Source: Tipula vernalis (lineage: Eukaryota; Arthropoda; Insecta; Diptera; Tipulidae). Taken from it: a DNA stretch of 64,000 bases. The stretch spans positions 95,085,930 through 95,149,929 of the forward strand of contig OY282560.1 in the NCBI GenBank assembly GCA_958295665.1. Reading direction: 5' to 3'. A program made the translations under genes and the position numbers. The notes beneath the pieces were generated by a model. The model made no database searches. It was given only the letters and a program-made list of their open reading frames with translations, and was not told the DNA's origin. Positions 50,739-63,441 of this stretch are shown in pieces (positions within the stretch are counted from its first letter, which is position 1; each line of letters opens with the position of its first letter).

Positions 50739-53700
50739 ATCGGACCATTTTAAATTTTTGCCGCCCAAAAACTTGTGGGCTATAGCTCAGTTGATTTTCA
50801 ATAAAATTGAATTTTCTAAGAACAGTTTAGAAATAATCAAGCAATCAAAATGAAAATTTTCACAGCAATTACAGGTCCCGAAACCTATTGATAGAGGTAT
50901 CAGCCATCGTAATCGGACCATTTTAGATTTTTGCGGCCCAAAAACTTGTGGGCTATAGCACAGTTGATTTTCAATAAAATTGAATTTTCTAAGAAATGTT
51001 TAGAAATAATCAAGCAATCAAAATGAAAATTGTCACAGCAATTACAGGTCCCGAAACCTATTGATAGAGGTATCAACCATCGTAATCGGACCATTTTAGA
51101 TTTTTGCCGCTCAAAAACTTGTGGGCTATAGCACAGTTGATTTTCAATAAAATTGAATTTTCTAAGAAATGTTTTGAAATAATCGACCAATCAAAATGAA
51201 AATTGTCACAGCAATTACAGGTCCCGAAACCTATTGATAGAGGTATCAACCATCGTAATCGGACCATTTTAGATTTTTGCGGCCCAAAAACTTGTGAGCT
51301 ATAGCACAGTTGTTTTTCAATAAAATTGAATTTTCTAAGAAATGTTTAGAAATAATCGAGCAATCAAAAGGAAAATTGTCACAGCAATTACAGGTCCCGA
51401 AACCTATTGATAGAGGTATCAGCCATCGTAATCGGACCATTTTAGATTTTTGCCGCCCAAAAACTTGTGGGCTATAGCACAGTTGTTTTTCAATAAAATT
51501 GAATTTTCTAAGAAATGTTTAGAAATAATTGAGCAATCAAAAGGAAAATTGTCACAGCAATTACAGGTCCCGAAACCTATTGATAGAGGTATCAGCCATT
51601 GTAATCGGACCATTTTAGATTTTTGCCGCCCAAAAACTTGTGGGCTAAAGCACAGTTGATTTTCAATAAAATTGAATTTTCTAAGAAATGTTTAGAAATA
51701 ATCAAGCAATCAAAATGTATTTGTCACAGCAATTACAGGTCTCGAGACCTATTGATAGAGGTATCAACCATCGTAATCGGACCATTTTAGATTTATGCCG
51801 CCCAAAAACTTGTGGGCTATAGCACAGTTGATTTTCAATAAAATTGAATTTTCTAAGAAATGTTTAGAAATAATCAAGCAATCAAAATGAAAATTGTCAC
51901 AGCAATTACAGGTCCCGAAACCTATTGATAGAGGTATCAACCATCGTAATCGGACCATTTTAGATTTTTGCCGCCCAAAAACTTGTGGGCTATAGCACAG
52001 TTGATTTTCAATAAAATTGAATTTTCTAAGAAATGTTTAGAAATAATCAAGCAATCAAAATGAAAATTGTCACAGCAATTACAGGTCCCGAAACCTATTG
52101 ATAGAGGTATCAACCATCGTACTCGGACCATTTTAGATTTTTGCCGCCCAAAAACTTGTGGGCTATAGCACAGTTGATTTTCAATAAAATTGAATTTTCT
52201 AAGAAATGTTAAGAAATAATCGACCAATCAAAATGAAAATTGTCACAGCAATTACAGGTCCCGAAACCTATTGATAGAGGTATCAACCATCGTAATCGAA
52301 CCATTTTAAATTTTTGCCGCCCAAAAACTTGTGGGCTATAGCTCAGTTGATTTTCAATAAAATTGAATTTTCTAAGAACAGTTTAGAAATAATCAAGCAA
52401 TCAAAATGAAAATTTTCACAGCAATTACAGGTCCCGAAACCTATTGATAGAGGTATCAGCCATCGTAATCGGACCATTTTAGATTTTTGCGGCCCAAAAA
52501 CTTGTGGGCTATAGCACAGTTGTTTTTCAATAAAATTGAATTTTCTAAGAAATGTTTAGAAATAATCGAGCAATCAAAATGAAAATTCTCACAGCAATTA
52601 CAGGTCCCGAAACCTATTGATAGAGGTATCAGCCATTGTAATCGGACCATTTTAGATTTTTGCGGCCCAAAAACTTGTGGGCTGCACAGTTGATTTTCAA
52701 TAAAATTGAATTTTCTAAGAAATGTTTAGAAATAATCAAGCAATCAAAATGAAAATTGTCACAGCAATTACAGGTCCCGAAACCTATTGATAGAGGTATC
52801 AACCATCGTAATCGGACCATTTTAGATTTTTGCCGCTCAAAAACTTGTGGGCTATAGCACAGTTGATTTTCAATAAAATTGAATTTTCTAAGAAATGTTT
52901 AGAAATAATCGACCAATCAAAATGAAAATTGTCACAGCAATTACAGGTCCCGAAACCTATTGATAGAGGTATCAACCATCGTAATCGGACCATTTTAGAT
53001 TTTTGCCGCCCAAAAACTTGTGAGCTATAGCACAGTTGTTTTTCAATAAAATTGAATTTTCTAAGAAATGTTTAGAAATAATCGAGCAATCAAAAGGAAA
53101 ATTGTCACAGCAATTACAGGTCCCGAAACCTATTGATAGAGGTATCAGCCATCGTAATCGGACCGTTTTAGATTTTTGCGGCCCAAAAACTTGTGGGCTA
53201 TAGCACAGTTGTTTTTCAATAAAATTGAATTTTCTAAGAAATGTTTAGAAATAATTGAGCAATCAAAAAGAAAATTGTCACAGCAATTACAGGTCCCGAA
53301 ACCTATTGATAGAGGTATCAGCCATTGTAATCGGACCATTTTAGATTTTTGCCGCCCAAAAACTTGTGGGCTAAAGCACAGTTGATTTTCAATAAAATTG
53401 AATTTTCTAAGAAATGTTTAGAAATAATCAAGCAATCAAAATGTATTTGTCACAGCAATTACAGGTCTCGAAACCTATTGATAGAGGTATCAACCATCGT
53501 AATCGGACCATTTTAGATTTATGCCGCCCAAAAACTTGTGGGCTATAGCACAGTTGATTTTCAATAAAATTGAATTTTCTAAGAAATGTTTAGAAATAAT
53601 CAAGCAATCAAAATGAAAATTGTCACAGCAATTACAGGTCCCGAAACCTATTGATAGAGGTATCAACCATCGTAATCGGACCATTTTAGATTTTTGCCGC

Positions 53701-56700
53701 CCAAAAACTTGTGGGCTATAGCACAGTTGATTTTCAATAAAATTGAATTTTCTAAGAAATGTTTAGAAATAATCAAGCAATCAAAATGAAAATTGTCACA
53801 GCAATTACAGGTCCCGAAACCTATTGATAGAGGTATCAACCATCGTACTCGGACCATTTTAGATTTTTGCCGCCCAAAAACTTGTGGGCTATAGCACAGT
53901 TGATTTTCAATAAAATTGAATTTTCTAAGAAATGTTAAGAAATAATCGACCAATCAAAATGAAAATTGTCACAGCAATTACAGGTCCCGAAACCTATTGA
54001 TAGAGGTATCAACCATCGTAATCGAACCATTTTAAATTTTTGCCGCCCAAAAACTTGTGGGCTATAGCTCAGTTGATTTTCAATAAAATTGAATTTTCTA
54101 AGAACAGTTTAGAAATAATCAAGCAATCAAAATGAAAATTTTCACAGCAATTACAGGTCCCGAAACCTATTGATAGAGGTATCAGCCATCGTAATCGGAC
54201 CATTTTAGATTTTGGCCGCCCAAAAACTTGTGGGCTATAGCACAGTTGATTTTCAATAAAATTGAATTTTCTAAGAAATGTTTAGAAATAATCAAGCAAT
54301 CAAAATGAAAATTGTCACAGCAATTACAGGTCCCGAAACCTATTGATAGAGGTATCAACCATCGTAATCGGACCATTTTAGATTTTTGCGGCCCAAAAAC
54401 TTGTGGGCTATAGCACAGTTGTTTTTCAATAAAATTGAATTTTCTAAGAAATGTTTAGAAATAATCGAGAAACCAGAATGAAAATTCTCACAGCAATTAC
54501 AGGTCCCGAAACCTATTGATAGAGGTATCAGCCATTGTAATCGGACCATTTTAGATTTTTGCCGCCCAAAAACTTGTGGGCTGCACAGTTGATTTTCAAT
54601 AAAATTGAATTTTCTAAGAAATGTTTAGAAATAATCAAGCAATCAAAATGAAAATTGTCACAGCAATTACAGGTCCCGAAACCTATTGATAGAGGTATCA
54701 ACCATCGTAATCGGACCATTTTAGATTTTTGCCGCCCAAAAACTTGTGGGCTATAGCACAGTTGATTTTCAATAAAATTGAATTTTCTAAGAAATGTTTA
54801 GAAATAATCGAGCAATCAAAAGGAAAATTGTCACAGCAATTACAGGTCCCGAAACCTATTGATAGAGGTATCAGCCATCGTAATCGGACCATTTTAGATT
54901 TTTGCGGCCCAAAAACTTGTGGGCTATAGCACAGTTGTTTTTCAATAAAATTGAATTTTCTAAGAAATGTTTAGAAATAATCGAGCAATCAAAATGAAAA
55001 TTGTCACAGCAATTACAGGTCCCGAAACCTATTGATAGAGGTATCAGCCATTGTAATCGGACCATTTTAGATTTTTGCCGCCCAAAAACTTGTGGGCTAT
55101 AGCACAGTTGATTTTCAATAAAATTGAATTTTCTAAGAAATGTTAAGAAATAATCGACCAATCAAAATTAAAATTGTCACAGCAATTACAGGTCCCGAAA
55201 CCTATTGATAGAGGTATCAGCCATCGTAATCGGACCATTTTAGATTTTTGCGGCCCAAAAACTTGTGGGCTATAGCACAGTTGTTTTTCAATAAAATTGA
55301 ATTTTCTAAGAAATGTTTAGAAATAATCAAGCAATCAAAATGTATATTGTCACAGCAATTACAGGTCCCGAAACCTATTGATAGAGGTATCAACCATCGT
55401 AATCGGACCATTTTAGATTTTTGCCGCCCAAAAACTTGTGGGCTATAGCACAGTTGATTTTCAATAAAATTGAATTTTCTAAGAAATGTTTAGAAATAAT
55501 CAAGCAATCAAAATGAAAATTGTCAGAGCAATTACAGGTCCCGAAACCTATTGATAGAGGTATCAACCATCGTAATCGGACCATTTTAGATTTTTGCCGC
55601 TCAAAAACTTGTGGGCTATAGCACAGTTGATTTTCAATAAAATTGAATTTTCTAAGAAATGTTTAGAAATAATCAAGCAATCAAAATGAAAATTGTCACA
55701 GCAATTACAGGTCCCGTAACCTATTGATAGAGGTATCAACCATCGTAATCGGACCATTTTAGATTTTTGCCGCCCAAAAACTTGTGGGCTATAGCACAGT
55801 TGATTTTCAATAAAATTGAATTTTCTAAGAAATGTTTAGAAATAATCAAGCAATCAAAATGTATTTGTCACAGCAATTACAGGTCTCGAAACCTATTGAT
55901 AGAGGTATCAACCATCGTAATCGGACCATTTTAGATTTATGCCGCCCAAAAACTTGTGGGCTATAGCACAGTTGATTTTCAATAAAATTGAATTTTCTAA
56001 GAAATGTTTAGAAATAATCAAGCAATCAAAATGAAAATTGTCACAGCAATTACAGGTCCCGAAACCTATTGATAGAGGTATCAACCATCGTAATCGGACC
56101 ATTTTAGATTTTTGCCGCCCAAAAACTTGTGGGCTATAGCACAGTTGATTTTCAATAAAATTGAATTTTCTAAGAAATGTTTAGAAATAATCAAGCAATC
56201 AAAATGAAAATTGTCACAGCAATTACAGGTCCCGAAACCTATTGATAGAGGTATCAACCATCGTACTCGGACCATTTTAGATTTTTGCCGCCCAAAAACT
56301 TGTGGGCTATAGCACAGTTGATTTTCAATAAAATTGAATTTTCTAAGAAATGTTAAGAAATAATCGACCAATCAAAATGAAAATTGTCACAGCAATTACA
56401 GGTCCCGAAACCTATTGATAGAGGTATCAACCATCGTAATCGAACCATTTTAAATTTTTGCCGCCCAAAAACTTGTGGGCTATAGCTCAGTTGATTTTCA
56501 ATAAAATTGAATTTTCTAAGAACAGTTTAGAAATAATCAAGCAATCAAAATGAAAATTTTCACAGCAATTACAGGTCCCGAAACCTATTGATAGAGGTAT
56601 CAGCCATCGTAATCGGACCATTTTAGATTTTTGCGGCCCAAAAACTTGTGGGCTATAGCACAGTTGTTTTTCAATAAAATTGAATTTTCTAAGAAATGTT

Positions 56701-59700
56701 TAGAAATAATCGAGAAACCAGAATGAAAATTCTCACAGCAATTACAGGTCCCGAAACCTATTGATAGAGGTATCAGCCATTGTAATCGGACCATTTTAGA
56801 TTTTTGCCGCCCAAAAACTTGTGGGCTGCACAGTTGATTTTCAATAAAATTGAATTTTCTAAGAAATGTTTAGAAATAATCAAGCAATCAAAATGAAAAT
56901 TGTCACAGCAATTACAGGTCCCGAAACCTATTGATAGAGGTATCAACCATCGTAATCGGACCATTTTAGATTTTTGCCGCCCAAAAACTTGTGGGCTATA
57001 GCACAGTTGATTTTCAATAAAATTGAATTTTCTAAGAAATGTTTAGAAATAATCGAGCAATCAAAAGGAAAATTGTCACAGCAATTACAGGTCCCGAAAC
57101 CTATTGATAGAGGTATCAGCCATCGTAATCGGACCATTTTAGATTTTTGCCGCCCAAAAACTTGTGGGCTATAGCACAGTTGTTTTTCAATAAAATTGAA
57201 TTTTCTAAGAAATGTTTAGAAATAATCGAGCAATCAAAAGGAAAATTGTCACAGCAATTACAGGTCTCGAAACCTATTGATAGAGGTATCAGCCATTGTA
57301 ATCGGACCATTTTAGATTTTTGCCGCCCAAAAACTTGTGGGCTATAGCACAGTTGATTTTCAATAAAATTGAATTTTCTAAGAAATGTTAAGAAATAATC
57401 GACCAATCAAAATTAAAATTGTCACAGCAATTACAGGTCCCGAAACCTATTGATAGAGGTATCAGCCATCGTAATCGGACCATTTTAGATTTTTGCGGCC
57501 CAAAAACTTGTGGGCTATAGCACAGTTGTTTTTCAATAAAATTGAATTTTCTAAGAAATGTTTAGAAATAATCAAGCAATCAAAATGTATATTGTCACAG
57601 CAATTACAGGTCCCGAAACCTATTGATAGAGGTATCAACCATCGTAATCGGACCATTTTAGATTTTTGCGGCCCAAAAACTTGTGAGCTATAGCACAGTT
57701 GTTTTTCAATAAAATTGAATTTTCTAAGAAATGTTTAGAAATAATCGAGCAATCAAAAGGAAAATTGTCACAGCAATTACAGGTCCCGAAACCTATTGAT
57801 AGAGGTATCAGCCATCGTAATCGGACCGTTTTAGATTTTTGCGGCCCAAAAACTTGTGGGCTATAGCACAGTTGTTTTTCAATAAAATTGAATTTTCTAA
57901 GAAATGTTTAGAAATAATTGAGCAATCAAAAGGAAAATTGTCACAGCAATTACAGGTCCCGAAACCTATTGATAGAGGTATCAGCCATTGTAATCGGACC
58001 ATTTTAGATTTTTGCCGCCCAAAAACTTGTGGGCTAAAGCACAGTTGATTTTCAATAAAATTGAATTTTCTAAGAAATGTTTAGAAATAATCAAGCAATC
58101 AAAATGTATTTGTCACAGCAATTACAGGTCTCGAAACCTATTGATAGAGGTATCAACCATCGTAATCGGACCATTTTAGATTTATGCCGCCCAAAAACTT
58201 GTGGGCTATAGCACAGTTGATTTTCAATAAAATTGAATTTTCTAAGAAATGTTTAGAAATAATCAAGCAATCAAAATGAAAATTGTCACAGCAATTACAG
58301 GTCCCGAAACCTATTGATAGAGGTATCAACCATCGTAATCGGACCATTTTAGATTTTTGCCGCCCAAAAACTTGTGGGCTATAGCACAGTTGATTTTCAA
58401 TAAAATTGAATTTTCTAAGAAATGTTTAGAAATAATCAAGCAATCAAAATGAAAATTGTCACAGCAATTACAGGTCCCGAAACCTATTGATAGAGGTATC
58501 AACCATCGTACTCGGACCATTTTAGATTTTTGCCGCCCAAAAACTTGTGGGCTATAGCACAGTTGATTTTCAATAAAATTGAATTTTCTAAGAAATGTTA
58601 AGAAATAATCGACCAATCAAAATGAAAATTGTCACAGCAATTACAGGTCCCGAAACCTATTGATAGAGGTATCAACCATCGTAATCGAACCATTTTAAAT
58701 TTTTGCCGCCCAAAAACTTGTGGGCTATAGCTCAGTTGATTTTCAATAAATTGAATTTTCTAAGAACAGTTTAGAAATAATCAAGCAATCAAAATGAAAA
58801 TTTTCACAGCAATTACAGGTCCCGAAACCTATTGATAGAGGTATCAGCCATCGTAATCGGACCATTTTAGATTTTTGCGGCCCAAAAACTTGTGGGCTAT
58901 AGCACAGTTGTTTTTCAATAAAATTGAATTTTCTAAGAAATGTTTAGAAATAATCGAGAAACCAGAATGAAAATTCTCACAGCAATTACAGGTCCCGAAA
59001 CCTATTGATAGAGGTATCAGCCATTGTAATCGGACCATTTTAGATTTTTGCCGCCCAAAAACTTGTGGGCTATAGCACAGTTGATTTTCAATAAAATTGA
59101 ATTTTCTAAGAAATGTTTAGAAATAATCGAGCAATCAAAAGGAAAATTGTCACAGCAATTACAGGTCCCGAAACCTATTGATAGAGGTATCAGCCATCGT
59201 AATCGGACCATTTTAGATTTTTGCGGCCCAAAAACTTGTGGGCTATAGCACAGTTGTTTTTCAATAAAATTGAATTTTCTAAGAAATGTTTAGAAATAAT
59301 CGAGCAATCAAAAGGAAAATTGTCACAGCAATTACAGGTCCCGAAACCTATTGATAGAGGTATCAGCCATTGTAATCGGACCATTTTAGATTTTTGCCGC
59401 CCAAAAACTTGTGGGCTATAGCACAGTTGATTTTCAATAAAATTGAATTTTCTAAGAAATGTTAAGAAATAATCGACCAATCAAAATTAAAATTGTCACA
59501 GCAATTACAGGTCCCGAAACCTATTGATAGAGGTATCAGCCATCGTAATCGGACCATTTTAGATTTTTGCGGCCCAAAAACTTGTGGGCTATAGCACAGT
59601 TGTTTTTCAATAAAATTGAATTTTCTAAGAAATGTTTAGAAATAATCAAGCAATCAAAATGTATATTGTCACAGCAATTACAGGTCCCGAAACCTATTGA

Positions 59701-60885
59701 TAGAGGTATCAACCATCGTAATCGGACCATTTTAGATTTTTGCCGCCCAAAAACTTGTGGGCTATAGCACAGTTGATTTTCAATAAAATTGAATTTTCTA
59801 AGAAATGTTTAGAAATAATCAAGCAATCAAAATGAAAATTGTCAGAGCAATTACAGGTCCCGAAACCTATTGATAGAGGTATCAACCATCGTAATCGGAC
59901 CATTTTAGATTTTTGCCGCTCAAAAACTTGTGGGCTATAGCACAGTTGATTTTCAATAAAATTGAATTTTCTAAGAAATGTTTAGAAATAATCAAGCAAT
60001 CAAAATGAAAATTGTCACAGCAATTACAGGTCCCGTAACCTATTGATAGAGGTATCAACCATCGTAATCGGACCATTTTAGATTTTTGCGGCCCAAAAAC
60101 TTGTGAGCTATAGCACAGTTGTTTTTCAATAAAATTGAATTTTCTAAGAAATGTTTAGAAATAATCGAGCAATCAAAAGGAAAATTGTCACAGCAATTAC
60201 AGGTCCCGAAACCTATTGATAGAGGTATCAGCCATCGTAATCGGACCGTTTTAGATTTTTGCGGCCCAAAAACTTGTGGGCTATAGCACAGTTGTTTTTC
60301 AATAAAATTGAATTTTCTAAGAAATGTTTAGAAATAATTGAGCAATCAAAAGGAAAATTGTCACAGCAATTACAGGTCCCGAAACCTATTGATAGAGGTA
60401 TCAGCCATTGTAATCGGACCATTTTAGATTTTTGCCGCCCAAAAACTTGTGGGCTAAAGCACAGTTGATTTTCAATAAAATTGAATTTTCTAAGAAATGT
60501 TTAGAAATAATCAAGCAATCAAAATGTATTTGTCACAGCAATTACAGGTCTCGAAACCTATTGATAGAGGTATCAACCATCGTAATCGGACCATTTTAGA
60601 TTTATGCCGCCCAAAAACTTGTGGGCTATAGCACAGTTGATTTTCAATAAAATTGAATTTTCTAAGAAATGTTTAGAAATAATCAAGCAATCAAAATGAA
60701 AATTGTCACAGCAATTACAGGTCCCGAAACCTATTGATAGAGGTATCAACCATCGTAATCGGACCATTTTAGATTTTTGCCGCCCAAAAACTTGTGGGCT
60801 ATAGCACAGTTGATTTTCAATAAAATTGAATTTTCTAAGAAATGTTTAGAAATAATCAAGCAATCAAAATGAAAATTGTCACAGC

Positions 60886-61058
60886 AATTACAGGTCCCGA
60901 AACCTATTGATAGAGGTATCAACCATCGTACTCGGACCATTTTAGATTTTTGCCGCCCAAAAACTTGTGGGCTATAGCTCAGTTGATTTTCAATAAAATT
61001 GAATTTTCTAAGAACAGTTTAGAAATAATCAAGCAATCAAAATGAAAATTTTCACAGC
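60886..61058 (+). repeat. Fused marker monomer
   Basis: In three preceding HOR copies a GTACTCGG monomer with GCACAG and GTTAAG is followed by a separate monomer with AATCGAACC, TTTAAATTT, GCTCAG and AAGAACAGTT. Here one monomer starts with GTACTCGG and TTTTAGATTT and continues with GCTCAG and AAGAACAGTT. It therefore joins the front of the first to the back of the second with the loss of exactly one 173-bp period. Confidence 0.8.
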
Positions 61059-62299
61059 AATTACAGGTCCCGAAACCTATTGATAGAGGTATCAGCCATC
61101 GTAATCGGACCATTTTAGATTTTTGCGGCCCAAAAACTTGTGGGCTATAGCACAGTTGTTTTTCAATAAAATTGAATTTTCTAAGAAATGTTTAGAAATA
61201 ATCGAGCAATCAAAATGAGAATTCTCACAGCAATTACAGGTCCCGAAACCTATTGATAGAGGTATCAGCCATTGTAATCGGACCATTTTAGATTTTTGCC
61301 GCCCAAAAACTTGTGGGCTATAGCACAGTTGATTTTCAATAAAATTGAATTTTCTAAGAAATGTTAAGAAATAATCGACCAATCAAAATTAAAATTGTCA
61401 CAGCAATTACAGGTCCCGAAACCTATTGATAGAGGTATCAGCCATCGTAATCGGACCATTTTAGATTTTTGCGGCCCAAAAACTTGTGGGCTATAGCACA
61501 GTTGTTTTTCAATAAAATTGAATTTTCTAAGAAATGTTTAGAAATAATCGAGCAATCAAAAGGAAAATTGTCACAGCAATTACAGGTCCCGAAACCTATT
61601 GATAGAGGTATCAGCCATTGTAATCGGACCATTTTAGATTTTTGCCGCCCAAAAACTTGTGGGCTATAGCACAGTTGATTTTCAATAAAATTGAATTTTC
61701 TAAGAAATGTTAAGAAATAATCGACCAATCAAAATTAAAATTGTCACAGCAATTACAGGTCCCGAAACCTATTGATAGAGGTATCAGCCATCGTAATCGG
61801 ACCATTTTAGATTTTTGCGGCCCAAAAACTTGTGGGCTATAGCACAGTTGTTTTTCAATAAAATTGAATTTTCTAAGAAATGTTTAGAAATAATCAAGCA
61901 ATCAAAATGAAAATTGTCAGAGCAATTACAGGTCCCGAAACCTATTGATAGAGGTATCAACCATCGTAATCGGACCATTTTAGATTTTTGCCGCTCAAAA
62001 ACTTGTGGGCTATAGCACAGTTGATTTTCAATAAAATTGAATTTTCTAAGAAATGTTTAGAAATAATCAAGCAATCAAAATGAAAATTGTCACAGCAATT
62101 ACAGGTCCCGTAACCTATTGATAGAGGTATCAACCATCGTAATCGGACCATTTTAGATTTTTGCCGCCCAAAAACTTGTGGGCTATAGCACAGTTGATTT
62201 TCAATAAAATTGAATTTTCTAAGAAATGTTTAGAAATAATCAAGCAATCAAAATGAAAATTGTCAGAGCAATTACAGGTCCCGAAACCTATTGATAGAG

Positions 62300-62430
62300 G
62301 TATCAACCATCGTAATCGGACCATTTTAGATTTTTCCCGCTCAAAAACTTGTGGGCTATAACACAGTTGATTTTCATTAAAATTGAATTTTCTACGAAAT
62401 GTTTAGAAATAATCGACCATTAAAAATGAA
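62300..62430 (+). repeat. Diverged monomer in the last complete HOR copy
   Basis: This copy has several private changes close together: TTTTTCCCGCTC, CTATAACACAG, TTTTCATTAAAATTG, TTCTACGAAATG and ATCGACCATTAAAAATG. It lies where other HOR copies have the AATGTATTTG monomer, directly before the GTCTCG/ATTTATGCC monomer. Several changes break IR3 and the TTCTAAGAA dyad. Confidence 0.7.
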
Positions 62431-63441
62431 AATTGTCACAGCAATTACAGGTCTCGAAACCTATTGATAGAGGTATCAACCATCGTAATCGGACCATTTT
62501 AGATTTATGCCGCCCAAAAACTTGTGGGCTATAGCACAGTTGATTTTCAATAAAATTGAATTTTCTAAGAAATGTTTAGAAATAATCAAGCAATCAAAAT
62601 GAAAATTGTCACAGCAATTACAGGTCCCGAAACCTATTGATAGAGGTATCAACCATCGTAATCGGACCATTTTAGATTTTTGCCGCCCAAAAACTTGTGG
62701 GCTATAGCACAGTTAATTTTCAATAAAATTGGATTTTCTAAGAAATGTTTAGAAATAATCAAGCAATCAAAATGAAAATTGTCACAGCAATTACAGGTCC
62801 CGAAACCTATTGATAGAGGTATCAGCCATCGTATTCGGACCATTTTAGATTTTTGTGGCCCAAAAACTTGTGGGCTATAGCACAGTTGTTTTTCAATAAA
62901 ATTGAATTTTCTAAGAAATGTTTAGAAATAATCGAGCAATCAAATTGAAAATTGTCACAGCAATTACAGGTCCCGAAACCTATTGATAGAGGTATCAGCC
63001 ATTGTAATTGGACCATTTTAGATTTTTGCCGCCCAAAAACTTGTGGGCTACAGCACAGTTGATTTTCAATAAAATTGAATTTTCTAAGAAATGTTTAGAA
63101 ATAATCAAGCAATCAAAATGAAAATTGTCACAGCAATTACAGGTCCCGAAACCTGTTGATAGAGGTATCAACCATCGTTATCAGACCATTTTAGATTTTT
63201 GCCGCCCAAAAACTTGTGGGCTATAGCACATTTGATTTTCAATATAATTGAATTTTCTAAGAAATGTTTAGAAATAATCAAGCAATCAAAATGAAAATTG
63301 TCACAGCAATTACAGGTCCCGAAACCTATTGATAGAGGTATCAACCATCGTAATCGGACCATTTTAAATGTTTGCCGCCCAAAAACTTGTGGGCTATAGC
63401 TCAGTTGATTTTCAATAAAATTGAATTTTCTAAGAACAGTT

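Larger units (their letters stand above)
47531..63441 (+). repeat. Domain 4 higher-order array with AAGAACAGTT marker, 9 to 14 monomers per copy
   Basis: The marker monomer (mostly GCTCAG, AAGAACAGTT and AAAATTTTCACAG) starts its AAGAACAG at 47531, 49261, 50818, 52374, 54100, 56518, 58762, 61010 and 63432. Intervals are 1730, 1557, 1556, 1726, 2418, 2244, 2248 and 2422 bp, that is 10, 9, 9, 10, 14, 13, 13 and 14 monomers once the seen indels are counted (1-bp loss at AATGTATTTG, 3-bp loss at GGGCTGCACAG, 1-bp loss near 58748). Copies from 50.8 kb share a right end: GTCTCG with ATTTATGCC, an ordinary monomer, GTACTCGG, then the marker monomer. The left halves differ in module order. In the last copy GTACTCGG is replaced by other monomers. 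Confidence 0.86.
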
